Below, in pieces: positions 14,466-24,275 of a DNA stretch of 64,000 bases. This stretch comes from Myxococcota bacterium (GTDB lineage: Bacteria > Myxococcota_A > UBA9160 > UBA4427), in contig JASMLK010000132.1 in the NCBI GenBank assembly GCA_030748735.1, forward strand, positions 1 to 64,000. The letters run 5' to 3'. Every line of letters starts with the position of its first letter. Positions within the stretch are counted from its first letter, which is position 1. The notes beneath the pieces are model-generated. The model did not search any database. It worked only from the letters and a program-made list of their open reading frames with translations, and was not told the origin of the DNA. Made by a program: the position numbers and the translations under genes.

Positions 14466-16109
14466 ATGGCCGCCGGCGCGCATCCCAGCAACGACCGTCT
14501 CGACTTCGACGTCCTCGTGATCGGCAGCGGGATCGCCGGGCTCCACTACGCCCTTCGCGTGGCTGACCACGCCCGCGTCGGCCTCGTCACGAAGATGAAC
14601 GCGAACGAATCCGCCACCCAATGGGCCCAGGGCGGGATCGCGGCCGTCGTCGACCCCCTCGACTCGTTCGAGGACCACGTGCACGACACCCTGAAGGCGG
14701 GCGCGGGGCTGTGCGACGAAGAGGTGGTGCGCTTCGTGGTCGAGCGCGGGCCCGAAGCGATCGACTCGCTGCTGCAATACGGCGTCGACTTCGACCGCGG
14801 TGGCGAAGCCCAGCTCTACTACGACCTCGGTCGCGAGGGCGGGCACACCAGGCGTCGCGTGCTGCATCACCGCGACGCGACCGGGCGCGAGATCCAGCGG
14901 GCGCTCCTGCAGCGGGCGACGCGGCACCCGAACATCGACCTGCTCGACTACCACATCGCCGTCGATCTCATCACGGCGCACAAAGCCGGACGCACCGAAC
15001 CGAATCGCGCTCTCGGTGCTTATGTATTGGATAGTCGCACGGGAAAGGTGCTGCTGGTCGGCTCGCGCATCACGCTGCTCGCGACGGGCGGTGCGGGCAA
15101 GGTCTACCTCTACACGAGCAACCCCGACATCGCATCGGGGGACGGCATCGCGATGGCTTACCGCGCCGGGGCCACGATCGCGAACATGGAATTCATGCAA
15201 TTCCATCCCACCTGCCTCTTCCATCCCGACGCGGGTTCGTTCTTGATCAGCGAAGCCGTACGCGGCGAAGGTGCCGTGCTGCGCACGCGGTCGGGCGAAG
15301 CCTTCATGAAGCGTTACTCGGAACAAAAGGATCTTGCGCCCCGCGACATCGTGGCGCGCGCGATCGATACCGAGCTCAAGATCTCGGGTGATGACTTCGT
15401 CCACCTCGACATCACCCACCGCGACGCCGACTACATCCGCTCGCGCTTCCCCACCATCTACGAACGCTGCATGAGCTTCGGCATCGACATGACGAAGGAG
15501 CCGATCCCCGTCGTGCCCGCCATGCACTACTGCTGCGGCGGGGTTCGCACGGGGCTCAGCGGGGAGAGCGATCTCGCCAACCTCTTCGCCACCGGCGAGG
15601 TGGCCAACACGGGGCTCCACGGCGCGAATCGCCTGGCCTCGAACTCACTGCTCGAAGCCATGGTGTTTTCGGAAGCGGCCGCGAGCGAAACGATCGCCCG
15701 CGTGGCCGATGTCGATCCGCCCGGCGAGCTCGCGCCCTGGGAATCGGGGAACGCAGTCGAGAGCCACGAAGCCGTGATCATCACCCAGAACTGGGATGAA
15801 ATTCGCCGCTTCATGTGGAACTACGTGAGTATCGTGCGCAGCGATCGTCGCCTCGCCCGCGCGCAGCACCGCATCGAACTGCTTCAGGACGAGATCAACG
15901 AGTACTACTGGGACTTCAAGGTGACGCCCGACCTCATCGAGCTACGCAACCTCGCCACCACCGCGAAGCTCATCGTGCAAGCCGCCCAGTTCCGCAAGGA
16001 AAGTCGAGGCCTCCACTACAACCTCGACCACCCCGACCGCGACGACGAGAGCTACCTCCACGCGACGCTGCTGCAACGGGGCGACGAACCGCGGCTCAGC
16101 CGCGGGTAG
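14466..16109 (+). CDS. nadB: L-aspartate oxidase
   Basis: The 547-residue flavoenzyme performs the first step of NAD synthesis, aspartate to iminoaspartate. FAD-binding [16 protein letters not shown] is near residue 15 and [14 protein letters not shown] near 45, followed by HRRDATGRE-like and [11 protein letters not shown] motifs characteristic of NadB. The frame is open 107 codons upstream, but ATG 14466 has AGGAA upstream and begins right before the FAD motif. nadA and nadC are not in the window. 14225-14465 is the divergent promoter region, with no other feature seen. Confidence 0.9.
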   Translation: MAAGAHPSNDRLDFDVLVIGSGIAGLHYALRVADHARVGLVTKMNANESATQWAQGGIAAVVDPLDSFEDHVHDTLKAGAGLCDEEVVRFVVERGPEAIDSLLQYGVDFDRGGEAQLYYDLGREGGHTRRRVLHHRDATGREIQRALLQRATRHPNIDLLDYHIAVDLITAHKAGRTEPNRALGAYVLDSRTGKVLLVGSRITLLATGGAGKVYLYTSNPDIASGDGIAMAYRAGATIANMEFMQFHPTCLFHPDAGSFLISEAVRGEGAVLRTRSGEAFMKRYSEQKDLAPRDIVARAIDTELKISGDDFVHLDITHRDADYIRSRFPTIYERCMSFGIDMTKEPIPVVPAMHYCCGGVRTGLSGESDLANLFATGEVANTGLHGANRLASNSLLEAMVFSEAAASETIARVADVDPPGELAPWESGNAVESHEAVIITQNWDEIRRFMWNYVSIVRSDRRLARAQHRIELLQDEINEYYWDFKVTPDLIELRNLATTAKLIVQAAQFRKESRGLHYNLDHPDRDDESYLHATLLQRGDEPRLSRG

Positions 16110-16117
16110 CGCGCGCG

Positions 16118-16900
16118 CTATTCGGGCGTCACGTACGCCGCGGTGATTCCGCCGTCCACCAGGAACGTCGAGCCGTTCACGTACGACGACGCGGGGGATG
16201 CGAGAAAGCAGGCCGCACGCGCGATCTCACTCGCCTCGGCGAGGCGGCCCATCGGGATGTGAACGAGGCGCCTGGCCTTCTCCTTGGGGTCGGAAAGGAA
16301 TTCTTCCAGCAGCGGCGTGTTCACGGGGCCGGGGCACAGCGCGTTCGCGCGAATGCCCTGCCGCGCGTATTCGACCGCGATCTCGCGCGTCATCGCGAGT
16401 ACGCCGCCCTTGCTCGCGGTGTAGGCGATTTGCGAAGTCGCTGCGCCGACCACGGCCACGAACGACGCGGTGTTGATGATCGAGCCACCCCCCGCTTCGA
16501 TCATGGCCGGGATGCCGTACTTGCAGCCCAGAAAGACCCCCTTCAAGTTGACGTTCATCACGAGGTCCCAGACGTCTTCCGTGGTGTCCGGTGGCGAACC
16601 ATCGGCTTCCGGAAAGATGCCCGCGTTGTTGAACAGGATGTGAAGGCCACCGTTCTGCTTGGCAACCTCGATCGCCCCTTCGATGTCGGCCGCGCGTGAG
16701 ACGTCGGCGCCCACGAACACCGCCGCACCTCCGGCAGCTTCGATCTGCGCAACGGTTTCGCCGCCACCTTCTGCGTCGAGATCGCAGACCACGACCGTCG
16801 CCCCGGCTGCGGCCATCAGCTGCGCGGCCTCGCGACCAATGCCGCTCCCCGCACCCGTGATGAGTGCAGTCCGTCCCTCGAGTTCAGCCCCCGAAGTCAT
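16118..16900 (-). CDS. Short-chain dehydrogenase/reductase
   Basis: This is a classical 260-residue SDR: NAD(P)-binding TGAGSGIGREAA near residue 15, NNAG (LFNNAGIF), catalytic Ser in NTASFVAVVG and the Y-x3-K pair in YTASKGG, then the CPGPVNTPLL and VDGG tail. Asp in CDLDAEGG suggests NAD preference. The substrate is unknown. ATG 16900 is preceded by GGGGGA 7 nt upstream. It converges with nadB 8 nt apart. Confidence 0.85.
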   Translation of the reverse strand: MTSGAELEGRTALITGAGSGIGREAAQLMAAAGATVVVCDLDAEGGGETVAQIEAAGGAAVFVGADVSRAADIEGAIEVAKQNGGLHILFNNAGIFPEADGSPPDTTEDVWDLVMNVNLKGVFLGCKYGIPAMIEAGGGSIINTASFVAVVGAATSQIAYTASKGGVLAMTREIAVEYARQGIRANALCPGPVNTPLLEEFLSDPKEKARRLVHIPMGRLAEASEIARAACFLASPASSYVNGSTFLVDGGITAAYVTPE

Positions 16901-17010
16901 CGCGTCCCCCTTTCCTCGTCGCCGCCCGCTGTCGCGAGCGCGAGGCGCAGTTGTAGCCAATTGCCGGGCGGGATGGTCTTGCGTGGAGAAACCGAACGCG
17001 AGGCGAAGCC

Positions 17011-17255
17011 TCAGTCGATCGCGAGGTAGCCCTGCTCGATCAGGTTCTCGAGTGCGTGGTGAATCGCGGCGTCGTCTTCCGGAATCACGCTCTGCATCCT
17101 GGCGACCGTCATGCCCACGGTGGCGAGGTCCATCACCGCGCGCTCGGTCTTGCCAAGGCCGGTTTCACTGATGTCGCGGGTATGCGCGACGAAGTCGCTG
17201 AAAACTGCAGAGCCTATCCGGCCAGTCTTCCAGACGAATTCGGGGGTTTGCCGGG
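17011..17255 (-). pseudogene. Orphan winged-helix-like C-terminal fragment
   Basis: An open stretch without a convincing start codon ends at TGA 17013-17011. Its translation (ERAVMDLATVGMTVARMQ, then DDAAIHHALENLIEQGYLAID) resembles the last helix-turn-helix/wing of small regulatory domains. The frame is closed by a TGA just upstream, so either a ~40-residue product starts at an internal ATG or this is a relic. It lies downstream of the glutamine-synthetase-like gene. 16901-17010 shows nothing. Confidence 0.3.
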
Positions 17256-17271
17256 TTGGGGTTTCCCCAAC
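17255..17271. terminator. Short stem-loop after the glutamine-synthetase-like gene
   Basis: GTTGGGG-TTT-CCCCAAC is a perfect 7-bp stem with a 3-nt loop, about 18 bp beyond the stop codon. No T-run follows, so it may only protect the mRNA 3' end. Confidence 0.35.
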
Positions 17272-17288
17272 TCAGGGGGCGCGCGATT

Positions 17289-18686
17289 TCAGATGCGCTC
17301 GAAATATCGCGCACGCTCGAAATCGGTGACCGCCTTGTCGTACACCTCCTGCTCACTGCGCGCGAAGTGAACCAGGTGCTCGGCAACCGTGTCGCCCAAC
17401 GCCTCACGCATGAGCGCGCTCGCCTCGAAAGCCGCGATGGCCTCGGGCAGCGTCTGGGGCACACGGGGCAGTTCTTCCGCCATGTATCCGTCGCCCTGGA
17501 ACAGAGGCCCCGGATCGGTCTGTTTTTCGATGCCGTCCAGCGCAGCCGCGATCATGCCCGCGTACGCGAGGTAGGGGTTCGCGTCGCCGCCGGGCACGCG
17601 GCACTCGATGCGCAGTGAAGGCCCGTGACCGACCACACGGAAGCCCACCGTGCGGTTGTCGTAGCTCCACGCGATACGCGTGGGCGCAAAGGTGCCTTCG
17701 ATGTAGCGCTTGTAGGAATTGACGTTCGGCGCGAACAACAGCGACAACGCCTTCGCATGGCCGAGCAGACCACCGACCGCGTGACGAAACGTGTCGGATG
17801 GATAGGCGTCGGTCCCCGGGATCGATTCGCCGCGTTTTTCCGGGTCGCAGAACACGGCGCCACCGTCCGGGTCCGTGAAGCTCATGTGGATGTGGAGCGA
17901 GTTGCCCGCCTGTTCGGCGTGCCACTTGGCCATGAAGGTGATGGCCGCGTCTCGGCTCGCCGCGATCTCCTTGGCCGCGAGCTTGTAGAGCACATGGCGG
18001 TCGGCCATTTCGACGGCGCGCGCGTAGCGCAGGTTGATCTCGTGCTGGCTCGGGCTCGCTTCGCCCTTGCTGAACTCGACTTCGATGCCGCTCGCGTCGA
18101 CCTGATTGCGAATGGCACCGACCACGTCCTCCGCCATCCCACCCGAAAGCAGGTGGTAGTCCTCGTTGTACTGCTGACGCAGGTCGAGGTTCGCGTAGCC
18201 CTTTTCGCGCGCGCTCCGGTAGGTCTCGCGGAAGAGGAAGAATTCGAGTTCGCTTCCCATGTGGGGAACGAAGCCACGCTCGGCGGCGCGCTCCACCTGC
18301 CGCTTCAAGATGTTGCGCGGTGCCACGGCGACGGGGTCGTCGCGCTCTTCTTCGATGGCGTCGCAGATCACGATCGCCGTGCGGTCGAGCCAGGCTGCGA
18401 CGCGAAGGGTGTCGTAGTCGGGCAGTGCGCGTATGTCGCCGTAGCCCGAAGCCCAGCTCGTGAACTCGTAGCCGGCGACAGGCTCCATCTCCATGTCGCA
18501 GGCCAGGAGATAGTCGCAGGCGTGCATGCCGTCCTGCGCGATTTCCTCGAGGTAGAAACGGCCGACAATCCGCTTGCCCATCAGGCGACCGTAGAGGTCG
18601 GGGATCGCCGTGATGACGGTTTCGATCTCACCGTCGTGGATCTTCTGCCTCAGGGTGTCGAGGTCGAGCCGGCCACGCGCTTGCAT
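17289..18686 (-). CDS. Glutamine synthetase family protein (gamma-glutamylamide synthetase-like)
   Basis: This 465-residue GS-fold enzyme begins with a beta-grasp part (LYGRLMGKRIVGRFYLEE). Metal-site motifs follow: MGSELEFFLFRE, GEASPSQHEINLRYA, and AGNSLHIHMSF for the ATP/phosphate region. The C-terminus has FGxxV-like FRVVGHGPSLRIECRVPGGDANPYLAYA. The HE-x-N and R-x-E-R motifs are retained, but the adenylylation-loop and GlnA-type sequences are not, so it more likely ligates glutamate to an amine or polyamine (PuuA/GlnT-like) than makes glutamine. It lies 20 nt downstream of purF and may be cotranscribed. Confidence 0.8.
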   Translation of the reverse strand: MQARGRLDLDTLRQKIHDGEIETVITAIPDLYGRLMGKRIVGRFYLEEIAQDGMHACDYLLACDMEMEPVAGYEFTSWASGYGDIRALPDYDTLRVAAWLDRTAIVICDAIEEERDDPVAVAPRNILKRQVERAAERGFVPHMGSELEFFLFRETYRSAREKGYANLDLRQQYNEDYHLLSGGMAEDVVGAIRNQVDASGIEVEFSKGEASPSQHEINLRYARAVEMADRHVLYKLAAKEIAASRDAAITFMAKWHAEQAGNSLHIHMSFTDPDGGAVFCDPEKRGESIPGTDAYPSDTFRHAVGGLLGHAKALSLLFAPNVNSYKRYIEGTFAPTRIAWSYDNRTVGFRVVGHGPSLRIECRVPGGDANPYLAYAGMIAAALDGIEKQTDPGPLFQGDGYMAEELPRVPQTLPEAIAAFEASALMREALGDTVAEHLVHFARSEQEVYDKAVTDFERARYFERI

Positions 18687-18707
18687 CCGGGCTTCCTTCC
18701 TTTCCCG

Positions 18708-20294
18708 TCAGTCTTCCTCGTAGTGCTCTTCTTCGTTCGCGCGGAAGAGCGAAAGCTGGGGCAGCGTGCGCTCGGGGTCGATCGGGATCGGATACTCGTT
18801 CGAGAAGCACGCGTCGCAGATGCCACGCTTGAACTCGTGAGCCGCCACCCGCCGCAAGCCTTCGAGGGAGAGGAAGCCCAGCGAATCCGCGCCAACGATC
18901 TCGCGGATCTCTTCGACGGTGTGGTCGTGGGCAATCAGCTCTTCTTTCGTAGGCGTATCGATACCGTAGTGGCAGGGCCCCGTGATCGGGGGCGACGAAA
19001 TGCGCACGTGCACTTCGCGAGCACCCGCTGCGCGCAGCATGGACACGATCTTCACGAGCGTCGTCCCGCGCACGATCGAGTCGTCCACCAGAACGACACG
19101 CTTGCCTTCCAGGATGCCCTTGATGGCGTTGTGCTTCACCTTCACGCCGAACATGCGGATCGATTGCGCGGGTTCGATGAAGGTCCGCCGCACGTAGTGG
19201 TTGCGGATCAACGCCGTCTCGTAGGGGATGCCCGCTTCTTCGGCGTAGCCGAGCGCAGCCGCGGTACCCGAATCCAGCACCGGCGCCACGATGTCCGCCG
19301 GCACCTCGTGTTCGCGTGCCAGCACGCGACCGAGTTCCTTGCGGTAGGCGTAGACGTTCTTCGTGTTGAGGTTCGAGTCGGGTCGCGCAAAGTACAGGTA
19401 TTCGAAGACGCAGAAGTGGTCGCGGGCGTCGCGCGTGAAGGGACGCAGGCTGCGCATGCGGCCGCGGCGGATCACCACGACTTCGCCGGGCTCCACGTCA
19501 CGCTCGAATTCGGCACCGACCAGATCGAACGCGCAGGTTTCGCTGCCGATCACGTAGGAGCTGCCGAGGCGACCGATCGACAGCGGCCGGAACCCGCTCG
19601 GGTCGCGGGCCGCGATCAGGACCTCGTCGGTGAGCAGCACGATGCTGAAGGCGCCCTTCACCCGCGAAAGCGCGTCGATGAAGCGCTCCTCGAGGGAAGC
19701 CTCGCGGGAGCGCGCGAGTAGATGAAGGATGACCTCGGAATCCGAGGTGGAGCTGAAGATCGAGCCGCGGCCCTCGAGCTCGTGCCGGATCGCCACGGCG
19801 TTCACGATATTGCCGTTGTGCGCGATCGCGACCGGCCCGCCGTCGGTGTTCACACAGATGGGCTGGGCGTTGCGCAGGCTACTCGAGCCCGCCGTCGAAT
19901 AGCGCACGTGGCCGATCGCGTGGCGGCCCGGGAGCCGAGACAGCGCCTTGGCGCCGAAGGTGTCGGCGACGAGGCCCATGGCCCGGTGGGCGGTGTGCTC
20001 GCGGCCGTTGCTTGCGACGATCCCGCAGCTCTCCTGCCCCCGGTGCTGGAGGGCGTAGAGGCCGAGATAAACGATGTTTGCCGCCTCGTCGTGCCCGCTG
20101 ATCGCAAACACGCCGCATTCGTCGTGGAAGTGGTCGGCTTCGCGCTCCTTGCGAAGGGCTTCCATGGCTTCGGGCGCGAGCTCGTCGATACGCGGGAGCG
20201 TCTCTTCGACCGCGGCGCGCGAGGAGCTGGCTCGGGTGGGGGGCGAGCTGGCGACGGGGGTGGAATTGGGGGTCCTGCCGGGGGCTTTGCGCAA
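18708..20294 (-). CDS. purF: Amidophosphoribosyltransferase
   Basis: PurF catalyses the committed step of purine synthesis, PRPP to phosphoribosylamine. The N-terminal nucleophile Cys is seen in DECGVFAISGH and the Ntn glutaminase motifs follow (HRGQESCGI, GHVRYSTAG). The PRPP site is VVLVDDSIVRGTT, with DxD-like SPPITGPCHYGID and Cys residues of a possible Fe-S cluster (HEFKRGICDACFSNEY). With TTG 20294 (GGAG upstream) the protein is 528 residues and has ~60 residues before the Cys; ATG 20168 would give a more normal leader. It is divergent from purC. Confidence 0.9.
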   Translation of the reverse strand: MRKAPGRTPNSTPVASSPPTRASSSRAAVEETLPRIDELAPEAMEALRKEREADHFHDECGVFAISGHDEAANIVYLGLYALQHRGQESCGIVASNGREHTAHRAMGLVADTFGAKALSRLPGRHAIGHVRYSTAGSSSLRNAQPICVNTDGGPVAIAHNGNIVNAVAIRHELEGRGSIFSSTSDSEVILHLLARSREASLEERFIDALSRVKGAFSIVLLTDEVLIAARDPSGFRPLSIGRLGSSYVIGSETCAFDLVGAEFERDVEPGEVVVIRRGRMRSLRPFTRDARDHFCVFEYLYFARPDSNLNTKNVYAYRKELGRVLAREHEVPADIVAPVLDSGTAAALGYAEEAGIPYETALIRNHYVRRTFIEPAQSIRMFGVKVKHNAIKGILEGKRVVLVDDSIVRGTTLVKIVSMLRAAGAREVHVRISSPPITGPCHYGIDTPTKEELIAHDHTVEEIREIVGADSLGFLSLEGLRRVAAHEFKRGICDACFSNEYPIPIDPERTLPQLSLFRANEEEHYEED

Positions 20295-20479
20295 AACAGC
20301 GACTCCGCCTGAAAGAGCGGCGCAGTCTACCCGCCGGCCCGGGGAGGGTCAACGCAACGACCGCCCCAGCGCGCCCCTGCCGGGCTAAGATGTGCGCCTT
20401 CCACACCAAGCGACCCGCAGTGGCGCGTCTTTCGGACGCAACGGGCAACAAGCAACACGCAATCGACGGAGAATCGAAA

Positions 20480-21445
20480 TTGGGCGTCGACATCAAACTA
20501 CTCGAAGAACTCTGCGCAAAGACCCTCGACCGGACAGACTTCGAAGGCCTCGGTGAGCGCCACGAAGGCAAGGTCCGAGACAGCTATGTAGACGGAGACA
20601 TCCGAACCATCGTGGTTTCGGATCGCGTCAGCAGCTTCGACGTCGTCATCGGAACGATCCCGCTGAAGGGTCAGGTGCTCAACCAGGCGGCCGCCTTCTG
20701 GTTCGACAAGATCGGTGGCGACATCAATCACCACGTGATCAACGTCCCCGACCCGAACGTTACGCGCGTGAAGAACTGCAAGCTGCTTCCGGTCGAGTTC
20801 GTCTACCGCGGTTACCTCACCGGTTCGACGTCGACGTCGATCTGGACCTCGTATGAAAAGGGCCTGCGCAGCTACTGCGGTCACGAACTGCAGGACGGCA
20901 TGACGCGTCACCAGAAACTACCCGAACCTCTGCTCACGCCGACCACCAAGGCCGACTTCGGTCAGCACGACGAACTGACGTCGCGCGAAGAGTTGATCGG
21001 GCTCGGCGCGATCAGCGAAGAGCACTACGACCGGGCCGCCGAGATCGCGAAGCAGCTGTTCACGATCGGCACCGAGTTCGCCGCAAGCCGAGGCTTGATC
21101 CTCGTCGACACGAAGTACGAGATGGGCCTCGACGAAAACGGGGACATCATGGTGATCGACGAGATCCACACGCCCGACTCGTCCCGCTACTGGTACCTCG
21201 ACGACTACGAAAAAGCGCTCTCCGAAGGGCGCAACCCGTCGGCGATCGACAAGGAGTACGTACGCCTCTGGCTTGGCGAGCAGGGCTACAAGGGCGATGG
21301 TCCGCCGCCCGCGCTGCCGATCGACGTGCGCTGCGAAGCGGCCCGCCGCTACATCGAAGCCTACGAAAAGATCAGTGGCACACCGTTCGAGCCCGACCTC
21401 GAAGAACCCGGTCCTCGCATCCGGCGCAACCTCGGCATCGACTGA
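20480..21445 (+). CDS. purC: Phosphoribosylaminoimidazole-succinocarboxamide synthase
   Basis: SAICAR synthetase of purine synthesis. Motifs are GLGERHEGKVRD, VVSDRVSSFD, PLKGQVLNQ, EFVYRGYLTGS, LVDTKYEMGLDENG and IDEIHTPDSSRYW. TTG 20480 with CGGAG upstream gives 321 residues starting MGVDIKLLEEL, which fits the family N-terminus. An in-frame ATG at 20390 would add 30 unconserved residues and lacks a ribosome-binding site. Its placement divergent from purF suggests a shared purine promoter region. Confidence 0.92.
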   Translation: MGVDIKLLEELCAKTLDRTDFEGLGERHEGKVRDSYVDGDIRTIVVSDRVSSFDVVIGTIPLKGQVLNQAAAFWFDKIGGDINHHVINVPDPNVTRVKNCKLLPVEFVYRGYLTGSTSTSIWTSYEKGLRSYCGHELQDGMTRHQKLPEPLLTPTTKADFGQHDELTSREELIGLGAISEEHYDRAAEIAKQLFTIGTEFAASRGLILVDTKYEMGLDENGDIMVIDEIHTPDSSRYWYLDDYEKALSEGRNPSAIDKEYVRLWLGEQGYKGDGPPPALPIDVRCEAARRYIEAYEKISGTPFEPDLEEPGPRIRRNLGID

Positions 21446-21498
21446 GGAAGCCGCCAGGTCCGTCCACCGAGATCCCGTGCGCAAGGAGGCGCCCGTCC

Positions 21499-22842
21499 AT
21501 GCTGTCGAGAATCCCTGGAATCGTGTGTGTCGTGGTGGCGCTCATGTCGACCTTCGCATCGCCGCTGTTCGCCAACGAAAGCACGGTCGCTGCGGGCGAT
21601 GAGAGCATGCATGAGGTGGTGCGCGAACTGCAGGAGCAGGTTGCGCGCCAACAGGAAGAACTCGACGAGCAGGCTGCTCGGCTCGACGAGGCCGAAGCCC
21701 GCGCGGTCGGGGGTGCAGCGAGTGAAGCGACGTCGGGTTCGAGCGTGTCGCGTTTTCTCGAAGCGACCGAGATTCGTTCCTGGATCAACGTCAACTACAC
21801 GTGGAACTCGCGCGGCAACGGCAACACCCACATCATCGGCCAGAACAGCAACACGGGCTTTCATCACGACAATCACAGCTTCAAGGTCGATCAGCTCTGG
21901 TTCCAGATCGACAAACCCGTGAGTTCCGAAAGCCGCGCCGGCTTCCACACCGACATCGCATTCGGTGAAACCGCGCGCAACGCGCAGCTGGCGTTCGGCG
22001 GCAACGATTCGGTCACGGTCTACACCGCATACGCGAGCTTCCTCGCACCCGGCGGATACGGCGGCATCCGCATCGACGCCGGCGAACTCTGGACGCTGAT
22101 CGGCGCCGAAGTCGTGCCGGCTACCGAGAACCTCAACATCACGCGCGGCATGGTGTGGAACCTCCAGCCGGTGAGTCATACCGGCGCGATCGTGAGCACG
22201 AACCTGGGGCCCTTCTCGTTCGCATTCGGTGCGGTGAATGCGGTGGTCAGCGATTCCGCAACCGACACCGATCGCAACAAGGCCCTCACCGGGCAGATCG
22301 CCTTCACGGCTGAAAAGTTCGACATCGCGGCGTCGTTCATCCACGGTAGTCGCATCGGCACGATCGAAGACTCCGGCGACCCCATCGATGACGCCGAACC
22401 CGACGGCCCCTTCTTCCCGATCAACAACGACCGCGGACACAGCGACCTCACGATGGGCGACCTGGTCATCACGGGCGACCCCACCGAGGACACGACCTTC
22501 TACATCAACTTCACGTACGTCTGGGACCACCCCGATGGCGCCCCGAACGCCAACACGTACGCGACCGCGGTAGCGGGACGCTACGCGCTGACGGAACGGA
22601 CCGGCGTCGCATCCCGCTACGAATTCGTGCTGATCGATCCGAGCAACGGCAAGGCGACCGACGAAGTCTCGCTCACCTTCACCATCGACCATCTCGTCAC
22701 CGACAACCTGACCGCCCGCGTCGAAGGTCGCTTCGACTGGGGCATCAACGGCAAGTACAAGAAGGCGGGCACTCCGTACTCGGCTTCTCGCGGCGCGAAC
22801 CACCAGAAGCTCTTCCTCGCCGAGGCGATCTACGCGTTCTGA
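21499..22842 (+). CDS. Outer-membrane beta-barrel porin (BBP2-like) with coiled-coil N-terminus
   Basis: The 447-residue protein has a signal peptide (hydrophobic to about residue 25, cleavage near FANES). A 40-residue heptad coiled coil follows (VVRELQEQVARQQEELDEQA), then a long series of alternating strands with aromatic girdle residues ending in terminal Phe (AEAIYAF), the outer-membrane barrel C-signal. WINVNYTWNSRGN resembles porins of the BBP2 group. AGGAGG lies 9 nt before ATG 21499. It starts 50 nt after purC; cotranscription is possible but the functional link is unclear. Confidence 0.7.
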   Translation: MLSRIPGIVCVVVALMSTFASPLFANESTVAAGDESMHEVVRELQEQVARQQEELDEQAARLDEAEARAVGGAASEATSGSSVSRFLEATEIRSWINVNYTWNSRGNGNTHIIGQNSNTGFHHDNHSFKVDQLWFQIDKPVSSESRAGFHTDIAFGETARNAQLAFGGNDSVTVYTAYASFLAPGGYGGIRIDAGELWTLIGAEVVPATENLNITRGMVWNLQPVSHTGAIVSTNLGPFSFAFGAVNAVVSDSATDTDRNKALTGQIAFTAEKFDIAASFIHGSRIGTIEDSGDPIDDAEPDGPFFPINNDRGHSDLTMGDLVITGDPTEDTTFYINFTYVWDHPDGAPNANTYATAVAGRYALTERTGVASRYEFVLIDPSNGKATDEVSLTFTIDHLVTDNLTARVEGRFDWGINGKYKKAGTPYSASRGANHQKLFLAEAIYAF

Positions 22843-23007
22843 GCTGGGCGCCTGCTGGTCATGGTCGGCGTGCTTGGTCTCGCGAAGAAGGCGAAGGGAC
22901 GACGCGAGTAACGCGCGGGGCGTCCCGGCGCGTCACCCTTCATGCCCGCCGCACCGGATACCGCGAACAAATTGACAATAAGTCCCACAAGGACGATTTC
23001 GTCGATT

Positions 23008-23040
23008 CGTGGATCCACGTCTTCATTCCATGACATGGAA
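23008..23040. promoter_or_regulatory. Two adjacent palindromes in the barrel-gene intergenic region
   Basis: 23008-23019 is CGTGGATCCACG (perfect, 12 bp) and 23026-23040 is TTCCATGACATGGAA (7-1-7, perfect). TTGACA occurs about 40 bp upstream. They lie in the 22843-23243 gap in front of the second barrel gene and could be operator sites. I see no gene in this gap. Confidence 0.3.
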
Positions 23041-23243
23041 AAGCGTTACGCAGTATTCTGGGCGCAATGAAGAACGGTGACCGGAGCCCGGACGCTCGAC
23101 CGAGCGTTTCAGCGAGCACACTTCGCGTACAGGCCAGAACCGTCTCACGAAACATCCCATGTTCCAAGTTGCCCCAGAACCCTGCTGGGCAAGTCCGCTA
23201 CCCACGTCACCGTAACCGTCGAGGTTTCACGAAGGAGATCCCC

Positions 23244-24182
23244 GTGTCGAAACGAACACTCACTGCCTCGAAACACCTGATCGTCCAGCTCGCGCTGCTC
23301 ATCTTTGCCTACACCCTGATCGCGCCAGCGAGCCTCGCCCTCGAAACCACTGTCGACGAACGCAAGCTCGGCGGTCACACCTTCATGTCTTCGATGCTGA
23401 TCAGCCAGCCGTTCATGACCCGTTCGTACGCCATGACGACAGGTGTGGGTTTCACCGAATTCGACGTGGGCGAAGACGACACGCTGGACTTCGCTTCGTT
23501 CGGCCTCGAAGCCAATTTTCAGCAACCACTCACCGAGAACATCGGGGTCACCTTCGACCTCCTCGGAGCCGTGATTGCTGCGACGGGAGAGGACGCCGCC
23601 CTGCAACTCGCTGCAAACGGCATCTGGAACCTGGGAGGCGGTGCCGTCTGGAACTTCATGGAAGGCGACAGCTACTCGGTCTCACTTCGATGGGATTTCG
23701 GCGGTGGCCAGGGTTATACCGCCAGTCCTCTCGTTGCGATTCAAGAGGCACTCAGGCAAGGAGATGTGACGGCGGACGGTCTGCTGGTACGAGCCAAGAA
23801 CTTCGACATGACGCCGGCGATCAATGCAGCCTATGGCATCAACGAATGGATCGGCGTCTACGGCGCGACCGGGTATACGCTGGACTACACGAACCCGAGT
23901 GTCGGCTCCAGTGATGACTTCCACACGTTCGAACTGGGTTTCGGTGCCAGCATCGACCTGAATGCAACCAACATCCCCGTTGGCCTGGTCTTGGGCTATC
24001 AGCTCGAGCAAGAGATGAACAAGGACCCCGAAACTGCGAACTACCTCGAGTTCGGGATTCGCTACGCGCCAAACGAACACTTCAACCTTGGGTTCAGCAT
24101 CCTCGGCGATTTCGCGGAGGTGGACAAAGACACCGACCGCCAGGCCTGGTCGGGGACGCTCGGGATCGTTTATTACCAGTAG
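23244..24182 (+). CDS. Outer-membrane beta-barrel protein, unknown role
   Basis: From GTG 23244 (AAGGAG 6 nt upstream) the product is 312 residues. A signal peptide (HLIVQLALLIFAYTLIAPAS, cleavage near LALE) is followed by about a dozen amphipathic strands: LGLNFQQ-like, YSVSLRWDFGGGQGY, YGINEWIGVYGATGYTL, FGIRYAPNEHFNLGFS. It ends IVYYQ. No enzymatic motif is seen. An upstream in-frame ATG at 23067 would bury the signal peptide and is rejected. It probably sits in the outer membrane; substrate and relatives are unknown. Confidence 0.6.
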   Translation: MSKRTLTASKHLIVQLALLIFAYTLIAPASLALETTVDERKLGGHTFMSSMLISQPFMTRSYAMTTGVGFTEFDVGEDDTLDFASFGLEANFQQPLTENIGVTFDLLGAVIAATGEDAALQLAANGIWNLGGGAVWNFMEGDSYSVSLRWDFGGGQGYTASPLVAIQEALRQGDVTADGLLVRAKNFDMTPAINAAYGINEWIGVYGATGYTLDYTNPSVGSSDDFHTFELGFGASIDLNATNIPVGLVLGYQLEQEMNKDPETANYLEFGIRYAPNEHFNLGFSILGDFAEVDKDTDRQAWSGTLGIVYYQ

Positions 24183-24224
24183 GCTCTGGGCAGCTACCAG
24201 TAGGCTCTCGGCAGCTACCAGTAG
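24174..24224 (+). repeat. 21-bp direct repeat, 2.4 copies, at the barrel gene 3' end
   Basis: The unit TACCAGTAGGCTCTGGGCAGC occurs at 24174-24194 and 24195-24215 (one change), with a 9-bp third start at 24216. The first copy contains the stop codon, so the duplication affects only the untranslated tail. Confidence 0.8.
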
Positions 24225-24275
24225 ACAACCGATCGATCACGATCCGCTGGTGTGCCGGGGCGCGAGCCCCGGCCG

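Noticed and set aside
17625-19721. A 698-codon plus-strand frame opposite the GS-like gene and purF
   Set aside because: Both real genes have full catalytic motifs; the shadow does not.
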